Part shown: positions 6,960 to 15,600 of the stretch, in pieces | How the letters are laid out: the number at the start of each line of letters is the position of its first letter | How positions within the stretch are numbered: the stretch's first letter is position 1 | From: Clostridiaceae bacterium | GTDB lineage: Bacteria > Bacillota > Clostridia > Peptostreptococcales > Natronincolaceae | DNA length: 64,000 bases | Assembly (NCBI GenBank): GCA_018432235.1 | Contig: JAHDLO010000028.1 | Location: 1-64,000 of the forward strand | Direction of reading: 5' to 3' | Program-made: the position numbers and the translations under genes | Notes under the pieces: generated by a model | The model's input: the letters and a program-made list of their open reading frames with translations, nothing else | Database searches by the model: none | Told to the model about the DNA's origin: nothing

Positions 6960-7469
6960 GTGGAGAAGGATTTTACATTACTATATCAAAAATACAAGGA
7001 CCCCATTTTTTCTTATATTTACTACCTTTCAAATAATCATACTGAAGCTGAGGAAATCTGTCAGGATGTTTTTCTAAAGGTTTATCTGAATATAGATAAA
7101 TTTGAGGGCCGCTCCAGCTTTAAAACCTGGATATACCGAATAGCTAAAAATACCTTTTTAGATTTTAAACGTAGGAATGCTAAGGAGGTACTGACCTGCG
7201 AAGTCGGCATCTTTGAAGGAAGAGATTACAATGGCGGAGAGCATCCGGAGGAGTACCTGGAAAAGGTTCAGCATCAAAGGTTGATTAAGGATACTCTATT
7301 GAGGATGAGGGAAAATTATAGAGTTTATATCATACTAAGAGATATTCAAGGGCTCAACTATCAGGAGATTGCTGAAATCATGGATACAGGCTTAAATACC
7401 GTGAAGGTAAGTATATACCGTGCTAGAAATGAATTTCAAAAAATATATAAGGAATTGGAGGTTAAATAG
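6960..7469 (+). CDS. ECF RNA polymerase sigma factor
   Basis: This 169-residue sigma-70 family protein has region 2 (YQKYKDPIFSYIYYL...AEEICQDVFLKVYLN...FKTWIYRIAKNTFLDF) and region 4 (MRENYRVYIILRDIQGLNYQEIAEIMDTGLNTVKVSIYRAR). The GTG start at 6960 follows GGGATAGG. The anti-sigma gene starts directly after its stop. ECF factors answer envelope or antimicrobial stress. Release from the anti-sigma and use of the AAC-type promoter upstream are expected here. Confidence 0.93.
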   Translation: MEKDFTLLYQKYKDPIFSYIYYLSNNHTEAEEICQDVFLKVYLNIDKFEGRSSFKTWIYRIAKNTFLDFKRRNAKEVLTCEVGIFEGRDYNGGEHPEEYLEKVQHQRLIKDTLLRMRENYRVYIILRDIQGLNYQEIAEIMDTGLNTVKVSIYRARNEFQKIYKELEVK

Positions 7470-8435
7470 ATGCCTTGCCCATATACTGATGAGCTACATA
7501 AATATTTGAATGAAGAGCTGCCTGCTGAAAGACTGAAGGAAATAGAGGCTCATATCGATGAATGCCCAGATTGTCAAAAAAAGCTGGATAGCTTGCTGGA
7601 GGAGGATATGCAGCTTAGCCAGCAGCAGCCGGAAATAACCGATGAAGTTTTGGTGGAAAAAATAAAGGCCCATAGGAGAGGCGTTCGAAGGATAAGAGCC
7701 TATGGGGTATTAGGCTTCCTTCTAGGGGTATTCTCAAGAAATTATACCTCTGACGGCTTTATTATCACTAAGGCCATAATGGCTTTGCCCTATAAACTGG
7801 CAGAATTTATGCTAAGCATATTCTTTTCAGGCAATGAACTTAATCAGGGCTTGATTATGCAGTATAGATTCAGGCACCGGGGTATGGGCTTCTTCCCCTA
7901 TCATCCTATTCTTGGATTTATAGTAGAGCTAATAACTCCGGGACTGGTGGCTATGTTCCTTGGTATGCTAATAGGTTATTTAATTAGCGATAATAGGGTC
8001 TTTCAGAGGAAGAAAATTCTTCGTTTTATATTGACGGCTGGCATAACCTTTGCAATTTGGTTTGGGGCAGTATATGGCTTCTATGGCTATACCATGTCCA
8101 AAATAGAAGCCATGGAGGGTATCAAAGCCCTGACCTTATACGACAAACAGGAATTTAGCAGCAGCATGATTATGACTATAGATCATAATAATTTAAATAA
8201 GAATGCCACGGCGATCATGCAGGGAATAGGTAATGCTGAGGCCCATGACGGATTTATTGATATGAACTACAAGGAGGGCCTGGAAATTATGTTGCATTTT
8301 AGTAACGGAGGAGAAATTGTGGCCCATATTGACACTGAAAGTGGGGGAATGTACCTGCAGAGCCATAAATGGTTCAGGCTTTCTGAGGATACTCGGCTAT
8401 TGTTGATAGAGGCGACAGAGGAGGCGAAAAAATGA
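7470..8435 (+). CDS. Membrane anti-sigma factor with N-terminal zinc finger
   Basis: This 321-residue protein begins with a zf-HC2 anti-sigma zinc finger: H28-IDE-C32-PD-C35. Predicted membrane segments follow (YGVLGFLLGVFS, the region LGFIVELITPGLVAMFLGMLIGYLI, and FILTAGITFAIWFGAVYGFYG). The C-terminal half is presumably outside the cell and has no recognised domain. It starts next to the sigma gene's stop and overlaps the following gene by ATGA, so all three genes should be co-translated. It probably holds the ECF sigma factor at the membrane. Confidence 0.85.
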   Translation: MPCPYTDELHKYLNEELPAERLKEIEAHIDECPDCQKKLDSLLEEDMQLSQQQPEITDEVLVEKIKAHRRGVRRIRAYGVLGFLLGVFSRNYTSDGFIITKAIMALPYKLAEFMLSIFFSGNELNQGLIMQYRFRHRGMGFFPYHPILGFIVELITPGLVAMFLGMLIGYLISDNRVFQRKKILRFILTAGITFAIWFGAVYGFYGYTMSKIEAMEGIKALTLYDKQEFSSSMIMTIDHNNLNKNATAIMQGIGNAEAHDGFIDMNYKEGLEIMLHFSNGGEIVAHIDTESGGMYLQSHKWFRLSEDTRLLLIEATEEAKK

Positions 8436-9550
8436 AGATAAAAATAGATAAGCTGGTGGCAGTAGGGGGAAGCGGACTACTGGGCTATTATATGGGTCTT
8501 TCCATATTTCAGGGGATTTTTTGGCGCTGGCTGATGGCTGTGCTTCCTCCTATAAATGATAGGAATCTACCCAGAAATTATACAGGTTTTTTAGGATTTG
8601 CAATTGCTGCAGCCCTATGCTACATTGCATACACTTGGTTTGTGGAGAGGCAGCCTGTTGCTAAAAACAAAAGACAATATTTTTACGGTACAGCTGCGCT
8701 ATTATTACTGCCGACATTGCTATTATTTGCATTTAGGCTTCATGCAGTTGGTTTTGTCAGGGCAGCAGAGGCAACAACACCTACGAAATTAGGCATGAGA
8801 TATCAGCAGATGAGTGCAGGCTTTTCGTTAACGGATTCCTCTTCAATCTTCCTTGGAAAGGCTGTGGAACTGCGTATGGATGAAGAATATTTGGCTGAAT
8901 TGGGCAAGGGAATACAAGCTATGAAAATAGAAAAAATTATTGAAAGAGGAGAAATGGGAATCGGTAATCCTGAGGCAACCCTTTGGCTCAGCTATGACTA
9001 CAATGGACGCTGGTATTCCAAGATTATAAGTAAATATGATAACGGCTTTTTTGAGTCCATAGGTGGTGGCAGACAGGTGCTGTACGGGTCTGAAGCGCTG
9101 GAGGCCTTTATGCATAGATTAAACATTGAGTTGGGGGATATAAATAGCTTTACTGAAGCAAAGGTATACCACACCAGCCTAATTGAGGGAGCGGAATTTA
9201 AAGAAATAGAGGCGATGTCGGAGTCAGAGTTGGGACAGCTGAAGGAGGAAATAAAGGTGGATAATAGATATCAGCCAGATAATGAGATAGTAGAAGCCTT
9301 CAGTGAGATTATTAACGAGAGAGATTATATCGATCGCAATCAGACACATTTATATGTCATCGCTCTAAAGAGGCAGATTATTGACAATAATCGTAGTTTA
9401 AGCTTTGAAAACTTCATCCTCTATGATGACAATTTAAAGCTTGCATTTTTCAATGGTGAATTTTATAAATTTGATATTGGTCCTCTTTTTGAAGGAATAT
9501 ATCAATTAATTAGTACTTTTTTATTTTATCTGCATATGAAGCTCCTATAG
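8432..9550 (+). CDS. Membrane protein of the ECF sigma operon, unknown function
   Basis: This 372-residue protein has three N-terminal membrane segments (GGSGLLGYYMGLSIFQGIF, LGFAIAAALCYIAYTWF, GTAALLLLPTLLLFAFRL), then about 270 residues likely outside the cell. It overlaps the anti-sigma gene by 4 bp (ATGA). It shares that gene's general layout without the zinc finger. It may be a sensor or an accessory factor for the sigma/anti-sigma pair. No family is recognised. The final residues are encoded inside the terminator stem. Confidence 0.75.
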   Translation: MKIKIDKLVAVGGSGLLGYYMGLSIFQGIFWRWLMAVLPPINDRNLPRNYTGFLGFAIAAALCYIAYTWFVERQPVAKNKRQYFYGTAALLLLPTLLLFAFRLHAVGFVRAAEATTPTKLGMRYQQMSAGFSLTDSSSIFLGKAVELRMDEEYLAELGKGIQAMKIEKIIERGEMGIGNPEATLWLSYDYNGRWYSKIISKYDNGFFESIGGGRQVLYGSEALEAFMHRLNIELGDINSFTEAKVYHTSLIEGAEFKEIEAMSESELGQLKEEIKVDNRYQPDNEIVEAFSEIINERDYIDRNQTHLYVIALKRQIIDNNRSLSFENFILYDDNLKLAFFNGEFYKFDIGPLFEGIYQLISTFLFYLHMKLL

Positions 9551-9560
9551 GGGCTTTTTT
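9539..9560 (+). terminator. Terminator of the ECF operon
   Basis: aagctcc (9539-9545) pairs with ggggctt (9550-9556), followed by T residues. It overlaps the stop codon of the third gene. Confidence 0.75.
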
Positions 9561-9586
9561 CTTTTTAAAAAAAATAATGTAATGGT

Positions 9587-9615
9587 TTGAAAAATTTGTA
9601 TAAATTTGATATGAT
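9587..9615 (+). promoter_or_regulatory. Sigma-A promoter of the MATE gene
   Basis: TTGAAA (9587-9592) and TATGAT (9610-9615) are 17 bp apart, 43 bp before the start codon. Confidence 0.65.
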
Positions 9616-9658
9616 AAACTTAGAAAAATATTTAGATTATCGAAATAAGGGGGACGAA

Positions 9659-11032
9659 ATGACTACTGAAAATGTATCAACCTTAAGTGTAAATTTGGAA
9701 GATAGAAAGGAGCTTAGAAAACAGGTAATTTCCATAGCCTGGCCAGCGGTTACGGAATTGGTTCTTGCGTCACTTTTTGGCGCTATAGATATGATCATGG
9801 TGGGAAGCTTGGGAGCAGCAGCCATCGCCTCAATCGGACTGACAAATCAGCCAATATTGCTTATAATGGCGGTATTTCAGGCCTTAAATATTGGGGGAAC
9901 GGCTATTGTTTCCAGAAGCATCGGCTCAAAAAAAACTAAGGATGCACAGAATGCGACAAAACAGCTAATTATAATCACTACAGTGTTTTCTTTTCTTATC
10001 GTTATTCCGTCGTTGGGCTATGTTAAGGAAATTTATATGTTTATGGGAGCAGAGGAAGAGGTGGCTCTTATCGGCTTGAACTATTTTCGCTTTGCACTGT
10101 GGGGTGTAATCTTTCAAAATCTCAACCTGGCTATTGCAGCAGCTCTTAGGGGAACCGGTGACACTAAAACACCTATGAAAATAAATGTAGTATCGAATAT
10201 CGCCAATGTTATAATGAACTATATTTTTATATTTGGTAGGCTTGGAGTACAAGAAATGGGAGTTACCGGTGCAGGCGTAGCTACCTTTGCTTCTAGGGCT
10301 ATGGCTTTTGTCGCCCTTATGGCCTTTATGTTTTTCAGTAAGAGCGTGATAAAGCTCTCTTTAAAGCATCTATTTAAGCTGGATTTTGGCTTGATAAAGC
10401 GCGTTTTAAGAATTGGATTTCCATCAGCGCTGGAGCAATTGGTCTTGAGAACAGGCAACTTATTCTTCGTTAAGGTGGTAGCGGGCTTAGGGACAATTAT
10501 TTATGCGTCACATCAAATATCTATCAATATTCTTTCTTTCTCCTTTACTGCAGGAATGGCTTTTGGGATGGCATCATCTGTGCTGATAGGCCAGAGCCTG
10601 GGGGCAGGCAAAAACAAGTTAGCGGAGGAGTATGGAAAAGAGGTAAGATTTTTGGGGACTATAGTATCCGCTGCGATGGGAATTGTCATATTTATATTTG
10701 CTGAACAGATTATAGGGCTATACAGCGATGATCCTCAGATCATTAAAAATGCCTCTTTTATATTAAAAATGATAGCCTTCATTCAGCCCTTTCAGGCAGC
10801 TCAGCTTATTTTAGCCGGTAGCCTTAGAGGTGCGGGAGATACAAAATGGCCGCTTTATTCCACCATTGCAGGAATATGGGGAATTCGAATCAGCTTTGCC
10901 TTTTTCTTCATAAAGATTATGAATTTGGGATTGATAGGAGCCTGGCTAGCCATATGTATTGATCAAATTATAAGATATATCATACTATATCTTCGTTTCA
11001 AAACCAATAGGTGGCAGTACGCCAAAGTGTAA
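9659..11032 (+). CDS. MATE-family multidrug/sodium efflux protein
   Basis: This 457-residue integral membrane protein has the two-fold MATE repeat: 12 hydrophobic segments, with the repeated signatures AAALRGTGDTKTPM and LAGSLRGAGDTKWPL in corresponding positions of each half. It exports cationic drugs or metabolites in exchange for Na+ or H+. The start is placed at the ATG at 9659, after AAGGGGG; the frame extends upstream to 9587 through the promoter and is not used. It is a single-gene unit. Confidence 0.92.
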   Translation: MTTENVSTLSVNLEDRKELRKQVISIAWPAVTELVLASLFGAIDMIMVGSLGAAAIASIGLTNQPILLIMAVFQALNIGGTAIVSRSIGSKKTKDAQNATKQLIIITTVFSFLIVIPSLGYVKEIYMFMGAEEEVALIGLNYFRFALWGVIFQNLNLAIAAALRGTGDTKTPMKINVVSNIANVIMNYIFIFGRLGVQEMGVTGAGVATFASRAMAFVALMAFMFFSKSVIKLSLKHLFKLDFGLIKRVLRIGFPSALEQLVLRTGNLFFVKVVAGLGTIIYASHQISINILSFSFTAGMAFGMASSVLIGQSLGAGKNKLAEEYGKEVRFLGTIVSAAMGIVIFIFAEQIIGLYSDDPQIIKNASFILKMIAFIQPFQAAQLILAGSLRGAGDTKWPLYSTIAGIWGIRISFAFFFIKIMNLGLIGAWLAICIDQIIRYIILYLRFKTNRWQYAKV

Positions 11033-11301
11033 ATCAAATTTATGGGATTATATTACAAGAAATAGAAGGATTTTTCATATGAATTGAGAATATTAAAAGG
11101 GTGTGCTAACATCCTTTTTTTAATGCAGTGCATTGAGAAAAGTAAATGAAATATTTGTAAAAGCTTTACGGATTTCGACCCCAAATATTAAAAAAATGAA
11201 AAAATGGTATATTTTATCAATCTATTACATATAATTAGTCGAATCTTATAATTTTGTGACATTTATATGATAATAGAATAAGAGGATTTGAGGTGGATTT
11301 T

Positions 11302-11496
11302 ATGCAGGCTGATTCAAGTTTTATCAAAGATGCTAACTATCAGGCTGAGCTTAGGAATGTTGAAGAGGATCTAAAACGGCTCTCTATTGAAGCCATCGAT
11401 GTCTTTCAGCAACTAAAGCTAAGGGGGATAATATCAGAGGAACAATATCAGCAGATGGTTAAGGAAAAACTGGAGTTTCTTTCAGGTATTAGTTGA
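11302..11496 (+). CDS. Small helical protein, unknown
   Basis: This 64-residue product starts at the ATG at 11302 after GAGGTGG. It is predicted to be a helical hairpin (YQAELRNVEEDLKRLSIEAIDVFQQ, then ISEEQYQQMVKEKLEFL), soluble, with no cysteine. It is followed 50 bp later by a small membrane protein in the same direction and could form an operon with it. No family is recognised. Confidence 0.6.
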   Translation: MQADSSFIKDANYQAELRNVEEDLKRLSIEAIDVFQQLKLRGIISEEQYQQMVKEKLEFLSGIS

Positions 11497-11544
11497 AACA
11501 TATGTCAGGCTCTCCTCATATAATGAAAGAATAGGGGAGGGATT

Positions 11545-11907
11545 GTGGTGCCGGAGGATATTACATGGATAAGCATTGAATTCTTAACTACCTTAACGGG
11601 TGCTGTTTTTGTCACCAACATCATCACTCATTTTATAAAGGACTATATCAGTGAGGTTCTTGACAGAAAAATACTTACGCTTATTGTGGCATCAATTGTT
11701 GTCATATGCAATCAGCTGATCTTTGGTGTCATCAGTGGTAAGGCCATTTATCTTGCTGCAATAAATTCATTTCTGGTGGCCACAGCTGCTATGGGAAACT
11801 ATGATATTCTTACCAGTAAAATGCAGAAGCGAATGATAAGGGAAGCTGAAGCGAACGATAGTAAAGGTGCAGCGAGGACTGATGAAGGGGTAAATAACAA
11901 GAAATAG
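11545..11907 (+). CDS. Small membrane protein, holin-like in layout
   Basis: The GTG start at 11545 (or 11548) follows GGGGAGG. The 120-residue protein has two or three hydrophobic helices (TTLTGAVFVTNIITHFIKDYI; ILTLIVASIVVICNQLIFG; IYLAAINSFLVATAAMG) and a charged tail. Size and layout resemble clostridial holin-like proteins, but no lysin gene is near, so the name is only descriptive. Confidence 0.6.
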   Translation: MVPEDITWISIEFLTTLTGAVFVTNIITHFIKDYISEVLDRKILTLIVASIVVICNQLIFGVISGKAIYLAAINSFLVATAAMGNYDILTSKMQKRMIREAEANDSKGAARTDEGVNNKK

Positions 11908-11932
11908 AGGCATAAATTGCCATAGCATTATT

Positions 11933-11962
11933 AAAAAAGCTCATGTTTGGGGCTTTTTTTTT
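11933..11962 (+). terminator. Rho-independent terminator
   Basis: aaaaagctc and gggcttttt (about 11934-11942 with 11950-11958) form a stem with A/T flanks and a nine-T tract. Confidence 0.75.
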
Positions 11963-12200
11963 GTGCTGAGATATGATACAATATTATGTAAACTGCCCTT
12001 GTAGATTTTATATACATAGGTGACTATTGAAGTCTCATATGTGCCAACTTTGAAAATTAGGAGTAGCGGGAGGATTGTAAAACTAAGAATTAAGGTGGTC
12101 AAGGTAATAGACATACTTTGTTGGCTGTAAAGACATAACACATCCGATTAACATAGTTTCAATTTTAAGGGGATGGCTATATAGACAAGGGGGTTTCATA

Positions 12201-13979
12201 ATGGAAGTGCTTAAGAATAAAAAAATTATAAGTATAGGTATTATTTTTGTTGTCTTAGCTGTTGCAGCTACTTATTTGGTTGTTCAGCAATTCAATAATA
12301 AGGAAGAAATCGTTGAACTGCCCTATCAGGAATTTGCAAGGCGGGTGGAGGCCGGTGAGATACAGCGGGTTTTTCTGTCTGAAGGACCTCAGCTAAAGGG
12401 TACCTTCACAAGTGGCGAATCCTTTGTAACAGATAATCCAAGAAACGATCAGCTAAAGGAGCTGCTTTTACTAAAGGCGGTAGAGGTTGAGGAGGTTAGT
12501 CAGCAATATACGCCTTCGCAAATAGTTACCTTTGTAGCTGTTATTTTAGTTTTTGGCATACTGGCAATTTTCCTATCACGTCAAAGCTCAAGACAAACCT
12601 CAAAGGAATACGACAAAATGTCTTCTGTGGAGTATTCCTCAAATCAAGAAAAGAGGATTAGCTTTGGAAATGTAGCAGGAAACCAAGAGGCGAAGGATAG
12701 TCTTATGGAGATGGTTGATTTTCTAAAGAATCCTGAAAAATACGAAAAATATGGTGCCAGAATGCCAAAGGGGGTAATACTCTATGGTCCTCCGGGAACA
12801 GGTAAAACCCTAATGGCAAAGGCACTGGCAAGTGAAGCAGATGTCGATTTTATGGCGGTCTCTGGTTCGGACTTTGTGCAGATATATGCCGGGGTTGGGG
12901 CTGCCAGAATTAGGAGCCTATTCAAAAAGGCAAGAGAAAAAGGCAAATGTGTTATCTTTATCGATGAAATAGATGCTATGGGTAAGAAAAGAGATAGAGG
13001 CGGTATCGGAGGAAGCGATGAATCCGACAGGACACTGAATGCACTGCTTACTGAAATGTCAGGCTTTAAGGGCAGTGAGGGAATCATAGTTCTAGCAGCA
13101 ACAAACAGATTAGACACACTCGATGAGGCCTTATTAAGACCTGGCAGATTTGACAGGCAAATAGAGGTGGGTCTGCCGGATATCAACGCCAGAAGAGAAA
13201 TACTGGCACTTTATTGTAAAGACAGACCTGTAGAGGAAACTCTGGACTTAAATGCTCTGGCCCACCAAACGGTATATTTCAGTGGGGCGAAGTTGGAGAA
13301 TTTAATGAACGAGGCTGCTATTTTTGCTGCAAGGGAGGATGCCAACTGTATCACTCAGCAGCATATAGACAGAGCATTTTATGTGGTAGTTGCCGGTGAG
13401 GAAAAGAAGGACAGAAGCAGTATTGAAGAACTGGATAGAAGAATTACGGCTTACCATGAAGCCGGACATGCTGTGGTTACTAAGCTGCTGTGTCCAAACA
13501 ACAGAGTGACAAAGGTAACAATCATTCCAAGTACCAAGGGCTTTGGTGGCTTCAGTATGAATATACCCGCCGATAAAATGTATCAGACTAAACGGGATAT
13601 GATGAATAATATTAAGGTAGCATTGGCAGGTCGTATTGTTGAAGAAATTATCTTTGGGAGCGACAATATCACCACCGGAGCAAGCAATGATATTCAAAAG
13701 GCAACAGAAATTCTGACGGCCATGGTAAAACGCTTCGGTATGAATGAAAGCATAGGTATGATCAACTACGATGTGCTTATGGGACATCAGGGGACTGATC
13801 AGAGGCTTATTGAAGTTTGTAACCAGCAGATGAATAAGCTTTTTACAGAAACAAAGGAAGTGATTGAAGGGCATATGACTCTGGTAAAAAGAGTTGCTGA
13901 AGCCTTGTTGGATCAGGAGACCTTGAATGAGAAGGATATAAATGATATGTATAGTGAATATACAAAGGAAACAGCATAA
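12201..13979 (+). CDS. FtsH-like ATP-dependent zinc metalloprotease
   Basis: This 592-residue protein has the FtsH order: two N-terminal membrane helices (about 10-30 and 108-125) around a small external domain, an AAA domain, and an M41 peptidase. Walker A is GPPGTGKT (196-203), Walker B is IFIDEID (252-258), the SRH lies near 311-319, and the zinc site is HEAGH (419-423). The third ligand lies in TTGASNDIQ. The pore loop reads FVQIYAGVGA where typical FtsH has FVEMFVGVGA. It degrades membrane and short-lived proteins. It is shorter at both ends than housekeeping FtsH and not near its usual neighbours (tilS, hpt), so it is probably a paralogue. Confidence 0.9.
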   Translation: MEVLKNKKIISIGIIFVVLAVAATYLVVQQFNNKEEIVELPYQEFARRVEAGEIQRVFLSEGPQLKGTFTSGESFVTDNPRNDQLKELLLLKAVEVEEVSQQYTPSQIVTFVAVILVFGILAIFLSRQSSRQTSKEYDKMSSVEYSSNQEKRISFGNVAGNQEAKDSLMEMVDFLKNPEKYEKYGARMPKGVILYGPPGTGKTLMAKALASEADVDFMAVSGSDFVQIYAGVGAARIRSLFKKAREKGKCVIFIDEIDAMGKKRDRGGIGGSDESDRTLNALLTEMSGFKGSEGIIVLAATNRLDTLDEALLRPGRFDRQIEVGLPDINARREILALYCKDRPVEETLDLNALAHQTVYFSGAKLENLMNEAAIFAAREDANCITQQHIDRAFYVVVAGEEKKDRSSIEELDRRITAYHEAGHAVVTKLLCPNNRVTKVTIIPSTKGFGGFSMNIPADKMYQTKRDMMNNIKVALAGRIVEEIIFGSDNITTGASNDIQKATEILTAMVKRFGMNESIGMINYDVLMGHQGTDQRLIEVCNQQMNKLFTETKEVIEGHMTLVKRVAEALLDQETLNEKDINDMYSEYTKETA

Positions 13980-13991
13980 TAATAGTGAGAC

Positions 13992-14017
13992 AGCCGGAGG
14001 CCCTGGGGGCTCCGGCT
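13992..14017 (+). terminator. Probable terminator after the FtsH-like gene
   Basis: agccggag (13992-13999) pairs with ctccggct (14010-14017). The stem is strong, but the T tract that follows is poor. Confidence 0.5.
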
Positions 14018-14090
14018 TATCTGTTATTCCATTTATCAGACACCTTGTTATAAAATTAACGAAATTTCGTTTATTATTGCTGCGAAATTA

Positions 14091-14119
14091 TTGAATTATC
14101 AAAAAAAATATGCTAAGAT
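14091..14119 (+). promoter_or_regulatory. Promoter of the molybdenum-cofactor operon
   Basis: TTGAAT (14091-14096) and TAAGAT (14114-14119) are 17 bp apart with an extended TGC before the -10. Transcription would start just upstream of the structured leader. Confidence 0.6.
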
Positions 14120-14142
14120 TAAGAAAATGAATAGGACATGTT

Positions 14143-14242
14143 CAAATTTCCGAGTGAGAAAATCTAAGGCAGCTGCTAGGGTTTATCACCGTTGGGTAAA
14201 TAGAGAAATTTGTTTACCTCCCACACCTGGAAAGGAAATTTG
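14143..14242 (+). ncRNA. Structured leader, candidate molybdenum-cofactor-type riboswitch
   Basis: A perfect 9-bp long-range helix (caaatttcc at 14143-14151 with ggaaatttg at 14234-14242) closes a 100-nt element. Inside is a helix ggtaaa/tttacc, the string TCACCG, a CCTCCC run and a CCTGGAAAGG GNRA-like hairpin. The 3' strand of the closing helix can instead pair with aagcaattt (14266-14274), a typical switch design. An intrinsic terminator follows before the moeA genes. Gene context plus these motifs suggest a Moco-type riboswitch. I could not check the consensus, so the class is inferred. Confidence 0.5.
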
Positions 14243-14296
14243 CTTTACATAGTAAAATGTTACTTAAGCAATTTGAGTAATAGACCTTTGATAAAG

Positions 14297-14327
14297 CTAA
14301 TCCTTCGGGATTAGTTTTTTTGTTTTT
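14297..14327 (+). terminator. Leader terminator before moeA
   Basis: ctaatcc-ttcg-ggattag (14297-14314) is followed by a long T tract. It lies between the structured leader and the first MoeA gene, as expected for transcription attenuation. Confidence 0.8.
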
Positions 14328-14361
14328 TGTGCTATATTATAAATTCCAGAGGGGGATGGGG

Positions 14362-15588
14362 ATGCAGCTATTAAGTACCTTATCAATTGAAGAAGCAAAG
14401 GCACGGATAACAGAAAGCTTTAGGGATTTTCTTCTGGAGGTGGAGGAAGTCCCTATCGTTGATGCAGTAGATAGAATAGTGGCAGAGGGTATTGTCTCTG
14501 CTATAAATGTACCGGAGTTTAATCGCTCAACGGTGGATGGCTATGCGGTCAGGGCAAAGGATAGCAATGGTGCCAGTGAAACCTTGCCCTCCTTCCTGAA
14601 TAATATTGGAGCCATAGAAATGGGAGAAGAGGCACAGCTTTCTATAAAGGCAGGGGAGTGCTGCTATGTACCAACAGGAGGGATGCTGCCTGAAGGAAGT
14701 GATGGTGTTGTAATGGTGGAGTATACAGAGCTGCTGGATGAGAGGACGGTCTGTATTCAGAAGCCTGTAGCACCATTGGAAAATGTGTTGAGAAAAGGCG
14801 ACGACATTGCTGTAGGACAGCTGCTGTTTGATACAGGCCATAAACTAAGAAGTCAGGATATCGGTGCTCTGGCAGGCATTGGTATAACCAAGATAAGGGT
14901 ATTTAAGCCTATAAGAGTCGGGATCATATCTACCGGAGATGAGATCGTTGGCCCTGATGAGGCTTTGAAAATGGGACAAATCAGAGATATGAATACCTAT
15001 AGCCTGGGGGCTGCAGTAGAAAAGGATGGCTGTGAGGTCGTAGGCCGTGCCGTCATAAAGGATGAAATTGGCTTTCTTAAGACTAAAATTGAGGAGTTTT
15101 TAGAGATTTGTGATATTCTTTTGATTTCCGGAGGAAGCTCCATGGGGACAAAGGATGTGACAAAGGATGCAATAAATATGGTGGGAGAGCCGGGGGTTTT
15201 CATACATGGGCTGGCGGTTAAGCCCGGGAAGCCTACGATAGTTGGGAAGCTGGGCAGAAAGGCAGTATTTGGGTTGCCGGGGCAACCGGTTTCTGCCTTG
15301 GTGATCTATCATGTTATAGTTAAGAATCTCATTCATGGTCTTTATAAATATCATCATTCAGAGGCATATATAGTAGGAGAGCTGTTGGTAAATATCTCCT
15401 CAGCTGCTGGTAAGTCGCATTATGTCATGGTGAATATTTCCCAGGAAAATGGCAGAAATACAGTGGTTCCTGTTCATGGGAAGTCTGGAATGCTGACAAT
15501 GATGACGAAATCCATAGGCTATATCAAAATTGAACAAAATCAAGAGGGGCTATATAAAGGGCAGGAAGTAAAGGTATTTCTATTTTAG
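14362..15588 (+). CDS. moeA: Molybdopterin molybdenumtransferase MoeA
   Basis: This 408-residue protein has the MoeA order: an N-terminal domain with VPEFNRSTVDGYAVRA, the domain with GMLPEGSDGVVMVEYTE, the central MoaB/Mog-like domain (GIISTGDEIV...ILLISGGSSMGTKD...GVFIHGLAVKPGKPT, VFGLPGQPVSALVIY), and a C-terminal beta domain. MoeA inserts molybdate into adenylylated molybdopterin. The ATG at 14362 follows AGAGGGGG. A second, fused MoeA gene begins 12 bp after the stop, and a MOSC gene follows. This is a molybdenum-cofactor operon, probably switched by the leader upstream. Confidence 0.93.
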   Translation: MQLLSTLSIEEAKARITESFRDFLLEVEEVPIVDAVDRIVAEGIVSAINVPEFNRSTVDGYAVRAKDSNGASETLPSFLNNIGAIEMGEEAQLSIKAGECCYVPTGGMLPEGSDGVVMVEYTELLDERTVCIQKPVAPLENVLRKGDDIAVGQLLFDTGHKLRSQDIGALAGIGITKIRVFKPIRVGIISTGDEIVGPDEALKMGQIRDMNTYSLGAAVEKDGCEVVGRAVIKDEIGFLKTKIEEFLEICDILLISGGSSMGTKDVTKDAINMVGEPGVFIHGLAVKPGKPTIVGKLGRKAVFGLPGQPVSALVIYHVIVKNLIHGLYKYHHSEAYIVGELLVNISSAAGKSHYVMVNISQENGRNTVVPVHGKSGMLTMMTKSIGYIKIEQNQEGLYKGQEVKVFLF

Positions 15589-15600
15589 GGGGGAACAGAC

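Noticed and set aside
9587..9658. Longer N-terminus for the MATE protein
   Set aside because: The extra codons cover the -35 and -10 elements, and the ATG at 9659 has a proper ribosome site.
14143..14242. Guanidine (ykkC) riboswitch, because of GCTAGGGTT
   Set aside because: The second conserved block of that class (CTGGTCCGAGAG type) is absent, and the genes are for molybdenum cofactor.
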